Positions 1-8,706 of a stretch of 64,000 nucleotides of DNA are shown piece by piece. Origin of the DNA: DASXMT01 sp963812965 (lineage in GTDB: Bacteria; Actinomycetota; Acidimicrobiia; Acidimicrobiales; RAAP-2); contig CAWEXG010000006.1 of NCBI GenBank assembly GCA_963812965.1, forward strand, positions 186,001 through 250,000, written 5' to 3'. The position numbers were made by a program, and so were the translations under genes. Under the pieces are notes generated by a model. That model did no database searches, was not told the DNA's origin, and saw only the letters and a list, made by a program, of their open reading frames with translations. The stretch's first letter is position 1. The number at the start of each line of letters is the position of its first letter.

Positions 1-1034
1 TCCACGACAGCAGTCGCCGATCCGGCGTGCTTCACCACATTGGTGAGTGCCTCCTGGACGATTCGATAGACCGACAGCTCCACACTGGGTGGCAGCGGGA
101 CCACCGCGCCTCGGATCCGCAGCTCCACCGGGATGCCAGCTGCCCGCACCTGTTCGACCAGGGCATCGAGATCGGAGACGTTGGGGGCTGGCGACAGGGC
201 CGGGTGGGTGGTCTCGTCACGCCGCAGCACGCCTAGGACCCGACGGAGATCTTCGAGAGCTGCACGGCTGGTGATCTCCACCGCTGCCAGCGCGTTGCGC
301 GCCTCTTCGGGTTGCGTGTCGAGCACGTGGTGACCCACAGCAGACTGCACGGCGATGACGCTCAGGCTGTGTGCCACGACATCGTGCAGCTCGCGAGCGA
401 TCTGGAGGCGCTCCTCGGCGATGGACTGCTCGGCCTCTTGTATCTCTTGGCGTTGGCGCTGGGCCTCTTGTTCGGCCAGCCCGGCCATGTACGTCTTGCG
501 AGCGCGGATGCTGTCCCCGACGAACCAGGTGGCACCGGCCAGAAAGACGTTGAAGGTCACGTAGAAGTCAGCGGGCCGTTGGGAGACGCTGACAGCCATC
601 GCCGTCAACAGCGCCACCTCCACCAGGGCCAGCGCCATCACGGACTGCCGGCGCTGGAAGGTGACCGCCACCATGTAGAGAGGAGGAGCGATGAGGGGGT
701 CCGGTGCGAACGATGCGCCGTACATGGTGGTGACCATCACGCAGATGGTGACCACGACCAGCGCCACCAGGGGATGAGCGCGCCTGATCATGGTGGGCAG
801 CGAGGCACCGGCCAACAGCAGTGCCAGCAGCCAGAGCGGTGCGTGGCTGCCTGCGTGACCTCGGCCCACCACATGAGCGATGCCACCGAGGAAGAGCAGC
901 AGCGCAAAGCCCACGTCGAGGGCTAGCCACTGTCGAGCCGAGATCCGTTGTACCAGCGGCGGCCGGGGAAGGGCACGCCCACCGCTCGCAATTGCCATGC
1001 CACCGACGCTAGCGACGTCCATTCTCCGGCGCAT
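1..1034 (-). CDS. Sensor histidine kinase, DesK/NarL type (3' end outside window)
   Basis: Two-component sensor kinase of the HisKA_3 class, read on the minus strand and cut by the window start. About five hydrophobic segments fill the first half, followed by a coiled linker rich in Glu, Gln and Arg. Next comes the phospho-acceptor motif RELHDVVAHSLSVIAVQ, whose His is the predicted phosphorylation site. The ATPase N-box (VQEALTNVVKHAG) lies at the very edge, so the G-boxes are missing. In-frame ATGs at 1034, 1022 and 998 have only weak ribosome sites, so the start is uncertain. It is divergent from an ABC exporter, and such kinases often control a neighbouring exporter through a LuxR-type regulator, which would lie outside the window. 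Confidence 0.85.
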   Translation of the reverse strand, partial: MRRRMDVASVGGMAIASGGRALPRPPLVQRISARQWLALDVGFALLLFLGGIAHVVGRGHAGSHAPLWLLALLLAGASLPTMIRRAHPLVALVVVTICVMVTTMYGASFAPDPLIAPPLYMVAVTFQRRQSVMALALVEVALLTAMAVSVSQRPADFYVTFNVFLAGATWFVGDSIRARKTYMAGLAEQEAQRQRQEIQEAEQSIAEERLQIARELHDVVAHSLSVIAVQSAVGHHVLDTQPEEARNALAAVEITSRAALEDLRRVLGVLRRDETTHPALSPAPNVSDLDALVEQVRAAGIPVELRIRGAVVPLPPSVELSVYRIVQEALTNVVKHAGSATAVV

Positions 1035-1056
1035 CGTCCTACTGTTTGGTCTTCCC

Positions 1057-1112
1057 GTACATCCCAGGGTGTACGCGAAGCACGCAATTGCGGCCCTGTC
1101 GTACACCTTGGG
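1057..1112. promoter_or_regulatory. Inverted-repeat operator candidate between divergent genes
   Basis: CCCAGGGTGTAC at 1063-1074 faces GTACACCTTGGG at 1101-1112, which is 11 of 12 complementary. The first arm also sits inside an imperfect palindrome starting GTACATCC at 1057. The site lies in the 215-base gap between the histidine kinase and the ABC exporter genes. Paired GTAC-ended elements would suit a dimeric LuxR-type response regulator, but that assignment is inference. Confidence 0.4.
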
Positions 1113-1248
1113 TAGGACCAGCAATGGCCCCAGGCCTGATGACGGCGCCACGCAGGCTTGTCACCATGAGAAACAGCACAGGTGCAGCACAACGACCTAC
1201 CCGGCCGAACAGGTCGTCACCCAGCAGGTACTTCACCGAGGAGCCCAC

Positions 1249-2236
1249 GTGATCGAGGCAGTAGGACTGACCAAGCGGTACGGCGAGACCGTAGCCGTGG
1301 ACGATCTGTCCTTCCAGGTCCGGCCGGGACGGGTCACCGGCTTCCTCGGGCCCAACGGATCAGGAAAGTCCACCACCATGCGCATGATCATGGGGCTGGA
1401 CAAGCCCAGCGCTGGGACCGTCACCGTCGACGGCTGCCAGTACCGGAACCTGGGATGGCCGTTACAGGAGGTGGGTGCCCTGCTGGAGGCCAAGGCCATC
1501 CATCCCGGGCGGTCCGCTTTCAACCACTTGTGGGCCCTGGCCCAGACCAACGGGATCAGCAAGGCCAGGGTGCGCGAGGTCCTGGAGATTGCCGGCCTGA
1601 GCAGCGTGTCCAAGGGGCGGGTGGGCAAGTTCTCGCTGGGCATGGGACAGCGCCTGGGAATCGCCGGCGCCCTGCTCGGTGATCCTGGTGTCCTGCTGTT
1701 CGACGAGCCGACCAACGGCCTCGACCCCGAAGGGATCCGCTGGGTCCGCAACCTGTTGAAGACCCTGGCCGCCGAGGGTCGGACCGTGTTCGTCTCGAGC
1801 CACCTGATGAGCGAGATGGCTCTCACCGCCGAGCACCTGGTGGTCATCGGCAGGGGTCGATCTCATCGCCGAGATGCCCGTCGCCGACTTCATCGCCCAG
1901 AGCTCCCGGCAGTTCGTCCGGGTACGCACCCGCCAGTCCGACGTGCTCACCCGTGAGCTACAGGCCACCGGGGCCACCGTGGTGCCGGAAGAGGACGGGG
2001 CCTTGGCAGTGACCGGGGTGCTGGCAGCCGAGATCGGGAGCGTGGCCAGCACCCACAACGTGGTCCTGGAAGAGCTCTCGCCCCAGTCCGCCTCCCTCGA
2101 AGAGGCGTTCATGGAGCTGACCCACGACAGCGTGGAGTACCGGGGCGAAGGCGATGCCGATGCCGATGCCAATGGCGAAGGCGATGCCGATGCCATCACC
2201 GGAAACAGCAGCCGACTGACGACGGCAGGAGCGTGA
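1249..2236 (+). pseudogene. ABC transporter ATP-binding protein, frameshifted
   Basis: ATPase of a drug- or antibiotic-type ABC exporter. GTG at 1249 follows GAGGAG at good spacing. Walker A is GPNGSGKST, the signature is FSLGMGQR, and Walker B is VLLFDEPTNGLDPEG, with the switch His in VSSHL. At about 1859-1862 the reading frame breaks: the expected continuation LIAEMPVADFIAQSS is found one base over and runs to 2236. One extra base there explains it. The second part has the usual regulatory tail ending in an acidic Asp/Ala/Glu repeat (GEGDADADAN). The nucleotide-binding domain itself is complete before the break, so a shortened but active ATPase is possible. The permease follows after 7 bases. 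Confidence 0.75.
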
Positions 2237-2243
2237 GCCACCG

Positions 2244-3113
2244 ATGACCCTCGTCACGTCAGCGATCTCCGACAGCGGCGCTGCTGCCACCGCCGACGGC
2301 CATGCGCATCGGGGCCCCAGGGGTCACGAGCACTGGTGGGGTGTGCTGTGGAGCGAGTGGACCAAACTGCGCAGCGTGCGCTCCACCACCTGGAGCCTGG
2401 TGGCCATGGTGGTCGTCAGTATCGGGATAGGGATCCTGGCCACTTCCACCCAGGCAAGCCACTGGTCGTCAGGCTCGCTCCAGAGCCGGGTGTTCTTCGA
2501 TCCCACCAGCTTGAGCCTCACCGGCCTCCTCTTCGGCCAGCTGGCCATCGGTGTGCTCGGGGTCATCGTCATGAGCACCGAGTACGGAACGGGCACCATC
2601 CGCTCCACACTGGCGGCGGTGCCCAACCGACCGTTGGTACTGGCGGCCAAAGCCGCCGTCTTCACGACGCTCGCTCTGGTGGTCGGCGAAATCGTGTCGT
2701 TCCTCGCCTTCTTCATCGGCCAGGCGATACTGTCCGGGTCCGCCCCTACGGCCACCCTCGGTCAGCCCGACGTGCTGCGGGCCGTCGCCGGAGGAGGGCT
2801 CTACATCGCCGTGCTCGGTCTGTTCGCTCTGGGCCTGGCAGCGATCATCCGGCACACCGCCGGGGCCATCACTGCCTTCGTGGCCATCTTGCTAGTGCTC
2901 CCGATCGTGAGCCAGGCGCTACCGGCGTCGATCGACGACACGACGGCCAAGTTCCTTCCTGCCAACATCGGGGTCTCGATCATGACCGTGGATCCCGGGT
3001 TCCGGTCCGACACTCCCCTCTTCAGCCCCTGGCACGGCTTCGTCCTCCTGTGTATCTACGCCGCGCTGGCGCTGGCGATCGGCTGTTGGATGCTGATCCG
3101 ACGGGACGCCTGA
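2244..3113 (+). CDS. ABC-2 type transporter permease
   Basis: Integral membrane subunit partnering the ATPase just upstream. The 289-residue protein starts with a hydrophilic stretch, then shows about six hydrophobic segments, among them near residues 50-70, 90-115, 130-160, 180-205, 210-235 and a last one near the C-terminus. The pattern EWTKLRSVRSTTWSL before the first segment is typical of actinobacterial ABC-2 permeases in bacitracin or lantibiotic-type exporters. The substrate cannot be read from the sequence. The close spacing to the ATPase indicates one transcript. Confidence 0.8.
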   Translation: MTLVTSAISDSGAAATADGHAHRGPRGHEHWWGVLWSEWTKLRSVRSTTWSLVAMVVVSIGIGILATSTQASHWSSGSLQSRVFFDPTSLSLTGLLFGQLAIGVLGVIVMSTEYGTGTIRSTLAAVPNRPLVLAAKAAVFTTLALVVGEIVSFLAFFIGQAILSGSAPTATLGQPDVLRAVAGGGLYIAVLGLFALGLAAIIRHTAGAITAFVAILLVLPIVSQALPASIDDTTAKFLPANIGVSIMTVDPGFRSDTPLFSPWHGFVLLCIYAALALAIGCWMLIRRDA

Positions 3114-3330
3114 CCTACCTCTTCTCTCTTCGCCGGACCTCTTCGCCGGCCTCTTGCTTCGTACCGAACCTCTGCCGTACCCAGTGACGGTGGCACGCCG
3201 TGGTCGTTGCAGACGTACCGTTGCCGGGGCGGTACAGCTGATCCAGAGGACGGGGGCTGTGCAGTACGGGGCCGAAGAACCCTCAAAAGAGACGTCGCAA
3301 CATGGGTCACTGTTTTCCTAGCGGTTCTAG

Positions 3331-3359
3331 TGACTTGACAAATATGATCTTTTAAGTCA
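3331..3359 (+). promoter_or_regulatory. AT-rich promoter/operator palindrome upstream of the sulfate operon
   Basis: TGACTTGA at 3331-3338 and TTAAGTCA at 3352-3359 form an inverted repeat with 7 of 8 matching pairs around a 13-base spacer. A TTGACA hexamer (3335-3340) and TATGAT (3343-3348) lie in this AT-rich island, which stands out from the GC-rich surroundings. It ends 11 bases before the cysP start. The two hexamers are too close to form one promoter, so the core promoter is not resolved. A sulfur-responsive regulator site is an inference. Confidence 0.45.
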
Positions 3360-3370
3360 TCTTTAGGGCC

Positions 3371-4414
3371 ATGAAGACCCTCCTCGGATCACGTACACAC
3401 ACACGCCGGCGCCTCGGGGTGATCGGTGCCCTCGGAGTCCTGCTACCGCTCTCCCTGATCATCGGGGCGACCGCTCCTGCTGCTGCCAGTGCGGCGTCGG
3501 GAGGGTCCGTGTCGCTGGTGGCCTACTCCACCCCGAAGCCCGCCTACGCCAAGTTGATCACTGCCTTCAACGCCACGAAGGAGGGCTCGGGGGTGACGTT
3601 CACCCAGTCGTTCGGCGCCTCGGGCTCGCAGGCCACCGCCGTCATCGACGGGCTCCCCGCCGGCGTGGTCAACCTCGCGTTGTCTCCGGATATGCAGAAG
3701 CTGGTCAAGGCAGGGATCGTCTCCTCGAACTGGGACACCGGACCGACCAAGGGCATCGTCACCAACTCGATCGTCTCCTTCGTCGTCCGAAAGGGCAACC
3801 CGGAGCACATCACCAACTGGGCCAGCCTGGTCAAGAGCGGCGTGCAGGTGATCACACCCAACCCGTTCAGCTCCGGTAGCGCCAAGTGGAACCTGATGGC
3901 GGCGTACGGTGCCCAGCTGGCCCTGGGCAAGACGAAGGCCCAGGCGACCACGTATCTCACGCAGCTCCTGCAACACACGGTGGCCCAGCCGAGCAGCGCC
4001 TCCAACGCTCTCCAGACCTTCCTGTCGGGTGAGGGCACCGTTCTCCTCGACTACGAGAGCGACGCCCTCTATGCCCAAAGTCAAGGTGAGCCGATCACCG
4101 TGATCACGCCGCCGCAGACCATTCTCATCCAGAACCCGATCGCTGTGACCACCAACGCCTCGGATCCTGCTGCGGCCAAGACGTTCGTCAACTACCTGCT
4201 CTCCCCGGCAGGCCAGACGGTCTGGGCCCAACAGGGATACCGGCCAGTGCTGCCCAGCGTCGCAGCGAAGTTCAAGTTCTCCACCCCCAAGAAGCTGTTC
4301 ACCATCGACAGCCTCGGCGGTTGGACAAAGGTCGACAGCACCTTCTTCGATCCGGAGACAGGGGCGATAGCGAAGATCGAGCAAGGACTCGGGGTCTCGA
4401 CCGCCAGTGGTTGA
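3371..4414 (+). CDS. cysP: Sulfate/thiosulfate ABC transporter substrate-binding protein
   Basis: Extracellular binding protein that delivers sulfate or thiosulfate to the CysTWA importer. The 347-residue protein has a signal peptide: a basic start (RTHTRRR), a hydrophobic core, then APAAASA near residue 41. The mature part shows family features such as VSLVAYSTPKPAYAKLI, the LALSPDMQKLVKAGIV region, NPFSSGSAKWN and VLLDYESDAL. No lipobox Cys is seen, so membrane anchoring is not obvious. It leads the operon, and its stop overlaps the cysT start. Confidence 0.9.
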   Translation: MKTLLGSRTHTRRRLGVIGALGVLLPLSLIIGATAPAAASAASGGSVSLVAYSTPKPAYAKLITAFNATKEGSGVTFTQSFGASGSQATAVIDGLPAGVVNLALSPDMQKLVKAGIVSSNWDTGPTKGIVTNSIVSFVVRKGNPEHITNWASLVKSGVQVITPNPFSSGSAKWNLMAAYGAQLALGKTKAQATTYLTQLLQHTVAQPSSASNALQTFLSGEGTVLLDYESDALYAQSQGEPITVITPPQTILIQNPIAVTTNASDPAAAKTFVNYLLSPAGQTVWAQQGYRPVLPSVAAKFKFSTPKKLFTIDSLGGWTKVDSTFFDPETGAIAKIEQGLGVSTASG

Positions 4415-5288
4415 CCTCGAGCTGCAGCCCGACCGCACGTCCAGCTCGCCAAAGCACGGAGTCACCGCTAACCAGGGAGTCACCGGTTCGAGCAGGGCGA
4501 TGCGGTCGGTCGGTCGAGTCGCCGGGCCGACGTTGGCGATGACCTACCTCGGCTTGTTGGTGCTGCTGCCGATCGCCGCTGTCTTGTCCACGGCGCTCCA
4601 TGGTGGGATCGGTGCGTTCTGGACGGCTGTCACCCAGCCCGAAGCCGTCGCTGCGCTCGAGCTGACGCTGGTTGCCTCCCTGGTGGTGGCGGCGTTCAAC
4701 TCGGTGGCGGGTCTGGTGATCGCGTGGGTGCTCATCCGAGACGAGTTCCCGGGGAAACGGTTGGTCAACGCCGTGGTCGACCTACCGTTCGCGCTACCGA
4801 CCATCGTGGCCGGCCTCACCTTGCTCACCTTGTACGGACCCAACAGCCCGTTCCACCTCAACGTGGCCGATACCCGGATCGGCATTCTCTTCGCGCTCGC
4901 CTTCGTGACGCTGCCCTTCTCCGTGCGATCGGTACAGCCGGTGCTGGCAGAGCTCGACCGTGAGACCGAAGAGGCGGCCGCATCCCTCGGCGCGTCATCG
5001 TCGGGAGTGCTCCGACGCGTCATCCTCCCGAGCGTGGCGCCGGCCATGCTGGCCGGTGCCGGCTTGGCGTTTGCCCGCGCCGTCGGTGAGTTCGGCTCCG
5101 TTGTGCTCATCTCCGGAAACCTGCCGTTCAAGACCGAGGTGGCGTCGTCGTGGATCTACAGCTTGTCGCAGAGCAACGAGCTGCCTGCAGCCGCCGCCAT
5201 CTCGGTGGTGCTGATCCTGACCGCACTGGTGGTGCTCCTGGGCATCGGCATGCTCCGGCGGCGGTTCGATATCAGCGAGGCGGTATGA
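4407..5288 (+). CDS. cysT: Sulfate ABC transporter permease CysT
   Basis: First membrane permease of the sulfate importer, 293 residues with about six transmembrane segments. The coupling loop is EETEEAAASLGASSSGVLRRVILP, matching the binding-protein-dependent transport signature (EAAxxLGA); it contacts CysA. A GTG at 4407 overlaps the cysP stop by 8 bases. An in-frame ATG at 4500 (MRSVGRVAG) is an alternative start and would remove a hydrophilic N-terminus. The end overlaps cysW by ATGA, consistent with translational coupling. Confidence 0.9.
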   Translation: MVDLELQPDRTSSSPKHGVTANQGVTGSSRAMRSVGRVAGPTLAMTYLGLLVLLPIAAVLSTALHGGIGAFWTAVTQPEAVAALELTLVASLVVAAFNSVAGLVIAWVLIRDEFPGKRLVNAVVDLPFALPTIVAGLTLLTLYGPNSPFHLNVADTRIGILFALAFVTLPFSVRSVQPVLAELDRETEEAAASLGASSSGVLRRVILPSVAPAMLAGAGLAFARAVGEFGSVVLISGNLPFKTEVASSWIYSLSQSNELPAAAAISVVLILTALVVLLGIGMLRRRFDISEAV

Positions 5289-6175
5289 GCTCCCGCTGGC
5301 GGTGGCCGCTGCGTATCGGAGCTCTCGGGTACCTCGCCGTACTGGTGGTCATCCCGGTCGGCTCGGTCTTCTACCGAGCTTTCCAACATGGCTTCGTCGC
5401 CGCATGGGATGCGGTCACCACACCCGACGCCCTCCACGCCCTCTGGCTCACCCTGTTGGTCGTACTCATCGCCGTCCCCCTCGACACGGTCTTCGGGGTC
5501 GGTGTGGCACTCATCCTGTCCCGTCGGCGGTTCCCGGGAGCATGGCTCCTCGACGCCTTCGTCGATCTTCCACTCGCTATCTCGCCTGTTGTCGTCGGGC
5601 TGGCCTTGGTGCTCGTCTACGGCAAGACGGGATGGTTCGGCAACTGGCTGGCCGCCCATGGCATCGAGGTGATCTTCTCGCTACCCGGCATCGTGATGGC
5701 CTCGGCAACGGTGTCGCTCCCCTATGTCGTACGCGAGGTCCTGCCCGTCCTCCAGGAGATCGGCACCGAGCAAGAGCAGGCCGCCGCAACGCTGGGGGCA
5801 TCACCGTTCACCACGTTCCGTCGCATCACCCTGCCTTCGATCAGGCAAGGCCTGGCCTACGGCGTCACCCTGACCACTGCCCGGGTGCTCGGTGAGTTCG
5901 GGGCCGTCATCATCGTGTCCGGTGCAATTGCCGGACGGACACAGACCCTGACACTGTTTATCCAGGACAGCATCGAGAACCTCGATCCGATCGGCGCCTA
6001 TACCGGTGCGGTGATCCTTGCTCTCATCGCGTTGGCGGTGCTTGCCGTGTTGAACTCGAACGACAAGAAAGGGGGAAAGTCGACATGGCGATCACGATCA
6101 GATCCGTCTCAAAGCGCTTCGGAGACGCCGTCGCTCTCGACGACATCAACCTCGATGTCCCGAACGGCTCACTGA
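5285..6175 (+). CDS. cysW: Sulfate ABC transporter permease CysW
   Basis: Second permease of the sulfate importer. ATG at 5285 overlaps the cysT stop as ATGA. The protein has about six hydrophobic segments and the coupling-loop motif EQEQAAATLGASPFTTFRRITLP. The last membrane segment ends near NSNDKK. After it come about 30 Ser/Arg-rich residues that overlap the cysA start by 91 bases. That tail is in the opposite style of composition to the family and is probably a read-through consequence of the overlap or of a lost stop. Confidence 0.88.
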   Translation: MSSRWRWPLRIGALGYLAVLVVIPVGSVFYRAFQHGFVAAWDAVTTPDALHALWLTLLVVLIAVPLDTVFGVGVALILSRRRFPGAWLLDAFVDLPLAISPVVVGLALVLVYGKTGWFGNWLAAHGIEVIFSLPGIVMASATVSLPYVVREVLPVLQEIGTEQEQAAATLGASPFTTFRRITLPSIRQGLAYGVTLTTARVLGEFGAVIIVSGAIAGRTQTLTLFIQDSIENLDPIGAYTGAVILALIALAVLAVLNSNDKKGGKSTWRSRSDPSQSASETPSLSTTSTSMSRTAH

Positions 6176-7080
6176 CTGCCCTGCTCGGCCCAAGCGGCGG
6201 CGGCAAGTCCACGCTGTTGCGGGTGGTGGCCGGGCTGGAGAGCCCCGACACCGGCACGGTGGAGATCGATGGTGAGGACTTGACCGGCGTTCGGGTACGT
6301 GACCGTGGCATCGGGTTCTGCTTCCAGCACTACGCCCCTTTCCGACATCTCACCGTTCGTAGAAATGTCGCCTTCGGGCTCGAGGTCCGGCGACGCCCCA
6401 AGGCCGAGATCCGGGAGAAAGTGGACGAGCTCCTCGACCTGGTACGGATCGCCCATCTCGCCGATCGCTATCCCTCGCAGCTGTCGGGCGGCCAGCGCCA
6501 GCGGATGGCGCTGGCCCGAGCCTTGGCCATCGAGCCTCGGGTGCTCCTGCTCGACGAGCCGTTCGGTGCTCTCGACGCCCAGGTGCGCCAGCAGCTCAGG
6601 GTGTGGCTCCGGCAGCTGCACGAGAAGATCTCCGTCACCACCGTCCTGGTCACCCACGACCAGGAAGAGGCCATGGAGGTTGCCGATCGTCTGGCTATCA
6701 TCAACGAGGGGCGACTGGAACAGGTCGGTGGGCCCGCCGACATCTACGACAACCCACAGAGCGAGTTCGTCATGAAGTTCCTCGGACCGGCCACCCAACT
6801 CGACGGCGCGTGGGTCCGCCCACACGATCTGGTTCTTCACCGTGACCACGACATCGGTGGCAGGAGTGTCGGTGGCCGATCCGCCGTCGTGAGCCGCATC
6901 ACCCACCTCGGTTTCGAAGTACGGGTGGACCTGCAGCTGGCCAATGGTGGGACCACTTGGGTACAGCTCAGTCGGGGTGCCGCCGCCGAGCTCGATGTCG
7001 CTGCGGGCGATGATGTGTGGGTGGCGCGCTCCGAGAAGTCACCGAGCGACAGGGAGCTTTCCGGCGTCGTCACCCAGTAG
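6085..7080 (+). CDS. cysA: Sulfate ABC transporter ATP-binding protein
   Basis: Cytoplasmic ATPase driving sulfate import. Walker A GPSGGGKST lies near residues 35-43, the signature LSGGQRQRMALARAL near 132, and Walker B VLLLDEPFGALDAQ near 152, with VTHDQEEAMEVADR as the switch region. A C-terminal TOBE-type domain of about 90 residues follows (VRPHDLVLHRDHD onward). AAAGGGGG upstream of the ATG at 6085 is a good ribosome site. The length of 331 residues is normal for CysA. Confidence 0.92.
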   Translation: MAITIRSVSKRFGDAVALDDINLDVPNGSLTALLGPSGGGKSTLLRVVAGLESPDTGTVEIDGEDLTGVRVRDRGIGFCFQHYAPFRHLTVRRNVAFGLEVRRRPKAEIREKVDELLDLVRIAHLADRYPSQLSGGQRQRMALARALAIEPRVLLLDEPFGALDAQVRQQLRVWLRQLHEKISVTTVLVTHDQEEAMEVADRLAIINEGRLEQVGGPADIYDNPQSEFVMKFLGPATQLDGAWVRPHDLVLHRDHDIGGRSVGGRSAVVSRITHLGFEVRVDLQLANGGTTWVQLSRGAAAELDVAAGDDVWVARSEKSPSDRELSGVVTQ

Positions 7081-7099
7081 CGAGGAAAGGAGGCAGGTC

Positions 7100-7546
7100 A
7101 TGCACAGCGGTTTCGATCACGTCACGATTGCCGTCGTTGACCTTGACGATGCCAAGCGGTTCTTCGGGCTGCTCGGGTTCGAGGAGACGGCGGCAACCGT
7201 TGTGTCCGGCGAGCTCATGTCCGGCTACATGGACATTCCCGATTGGGAAGCCGATCACGTCACCTTGACCCTGACAGGAGCTGCAACCCACCAAGAGGTG
7301 CAGCTCCTCCGGTTCCACCAGCCTCAGTTGGCCGCTGATCCCGATGAGGGCAACCTGGCTCGCTTGGGGTTCAACCACGTGTGCTTTGCTGTCGACGACC
7401 TCGATGCCACACTGGCAACCCTGACCGCCAACGGTGTACGAACCCGCAACGAGATCATGGAATTCCACGATCGGCGGCTCGTGTTCCTCGTGGGACCAGG
7501 AGATGTCACCATCGAATTGGCGGAGTGGACCAGTACGGAGGGTTGA
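7100..7546 (+). CDS. VOC family (glyoxalase/bleomycin-resistance fold) protein
   Basis: 148-residue member of the vicinal oxygen chelate superfamily. It shows two beta-alpha-beta-beta-beta modules: FDHVTIAVVDLDDAKRFFGLLGFEE at the start and FNHVCFAVDDLDATLATLTANGV in the second half, with a C-terminal Glu in VTIELAEW that could bind metal. A very strong ribosome site (AAAGGAGG) precedes the ATG at 7100. It lies 19 bases after cysA on the same strand, so it is probably co-transcribed with the sulfate importer. Its substrate is unknown. Confidence 0.8.
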   Translation: MHSGFDHVTIAVVDLDDAKRFFGLLGFEETAATVVSGELMSGYMDIPDWEADHVTLTLTGAATHQEVQLLRFHQPQLAADPDEGNLARLGFNHVCFAVDDLDATLATLTANGVRTRNEIMEFHDRRLVFLVGPGDVTIELAEWTSTEG

Positions 7547-7590
7547 GGCACATCGACCGGTGCGGTTGCCAGACACGTGCCGGGCTCAGG

Positions 7591-8613
7591 CTATGGGCAT
7601 AGTCGGGAAACGACCTCTGCCACCGGGAGGGTGGTCGCTTTCTGGAAGCCGCTGCCGGCCCACAGGCTCATCCGGTCGGCGTCACCTGCCAGCATCGCTG
7701 CCGCCCGGAGCGGACGGGTGGCGTTGTTGATCTCCGGGTACGCAGGCGGAGTAGCAGGATGGTCACGCATGAACTGGTTGACCAAACCCCGGGCCGGTCG
7801 ACCGCTGAAGGATCGGGTGAGGGCAGTCGAGGTGAATCGAGCATCGCCCAAGGCAGCCTTGTAGACGGGGTGAGCGCCGCTTTCCGGACATCGCAAGAAC
7901 GCTGTCCCGCATTGGGCAGCCATCGCCCCTGCGGACAGCACGGCTGCGACCGCGTCGGCGTCCATGACCCCTCCTGCGGCGATCTGGGGAAGATCGGTGA
8001 CGTGGGCGATCTCGTCGATCAGCGTCAACAGTTCGTGACCTTGGACTGGCTGGTCGTCGTTGGTGAACGTTCCGCGATGAGCACCAGCCTCGGTGCCCTG
8101 GACACAGAGGCAGTCGGCGCCGGCCGTCGCTGCCACGATCGCTTCGTTCGGATGGGTGACAGTGACGGCGACCGTCGAGCCGGCATCTCGGAACACGGCG
8201 ATCAGCTCGGGCGGCGGACATCCGAACGTGAAGCTGACGATCGGCGGCGGGTCAGCGAGCAGCGCGGCGGTCTTCGACTCCCACGCGTCGTCGTCCCACG
8301 CCCGGCGACCGAGTGTGGCGCCGAGCGCCTCGACATCGTCGGTGAGCGACTCGAGGTACGTGGACATCGCTACAGGATCAGTCGTTGGGGTACCGGGAAC
8401 GAAGACGTTGACCCCGAAGGCCTTCGTGGTGGCGGCTCGCACCGCGCTGATCTCGGCGGCCATCGCCTCGGTGCTCTTATAGCCAGCGGCGAGAAATCCC
8501 AAGGCACCAGCGTTCGCCGCTGCCACAACCAACGTCGGAGTGGAAGGTCCCCCGGCCATCGGGGCCACGACGATCGGATGACGAAGCAGGTCGCAGAGGC
8601 GGGCGGTGGTCAC
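7591..8613 (-). CDS. Nitronate monooxygenase (2-nitropropane dioxygenase family)
   Basis: FMN-dependent enzyme with a TIM-barrel fold, 340 residues. It begins with the family pattern LLRHPIVVAPMAGGPSTPTLV, has FGVNVFVPG and VTHPNEAIVAATAGADCLCVQGTEAGAHRG (substrate loop with a His), and the phosphate-binding region IAAGGVMDADAVAAVLSAGAMAAQCGTAFLRC. Family enzymes oxidise nitronates and detoxify propionate-3-nitronate; some relatives are enoyl-ACP reductases. It stands convergent with the VOC gene and has no obvious partner. Confidence 0.85.
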   Translation of the reverse strand: MTTARLCDLLRHPIVVAPMAGGPSTPTLVVAAANAGALGFLAAGYKSTEAMAAEISAVRAATTKAFGVNVFVPGTPTTDPVAMSTYLESLTDDVEALGATLGRRAWDDDAWESKTAALLADPPPIVSFTFGCPPPELIAVFRDAGSTVAVTVTHPNEAIVAATAGADCLCVQGTEAGAHRGTFTNDDQPVQGHELLTLIDEIAHVTDLPQIAAGGVMDADAVAAVLSAGAMAAQCGTAFLRCPESGAHPVYKAALGDARFTSTALTRSFSGRPARGLVNQFMRDHPATPPAYPEINNATRPLRAAAMLAGDADRMSLWAGSGFQKATTLPVAEVVSRLCP

Positions 8614-8706
8614 ACCGAGTCTCTCGGAGGCTCAACAGAGCGGAGGAGAGCATCGTGCGGATCGTCATAGTTGTCGTGGTTGTCGTGCATCGCCATGGGA
8701 ACGACA

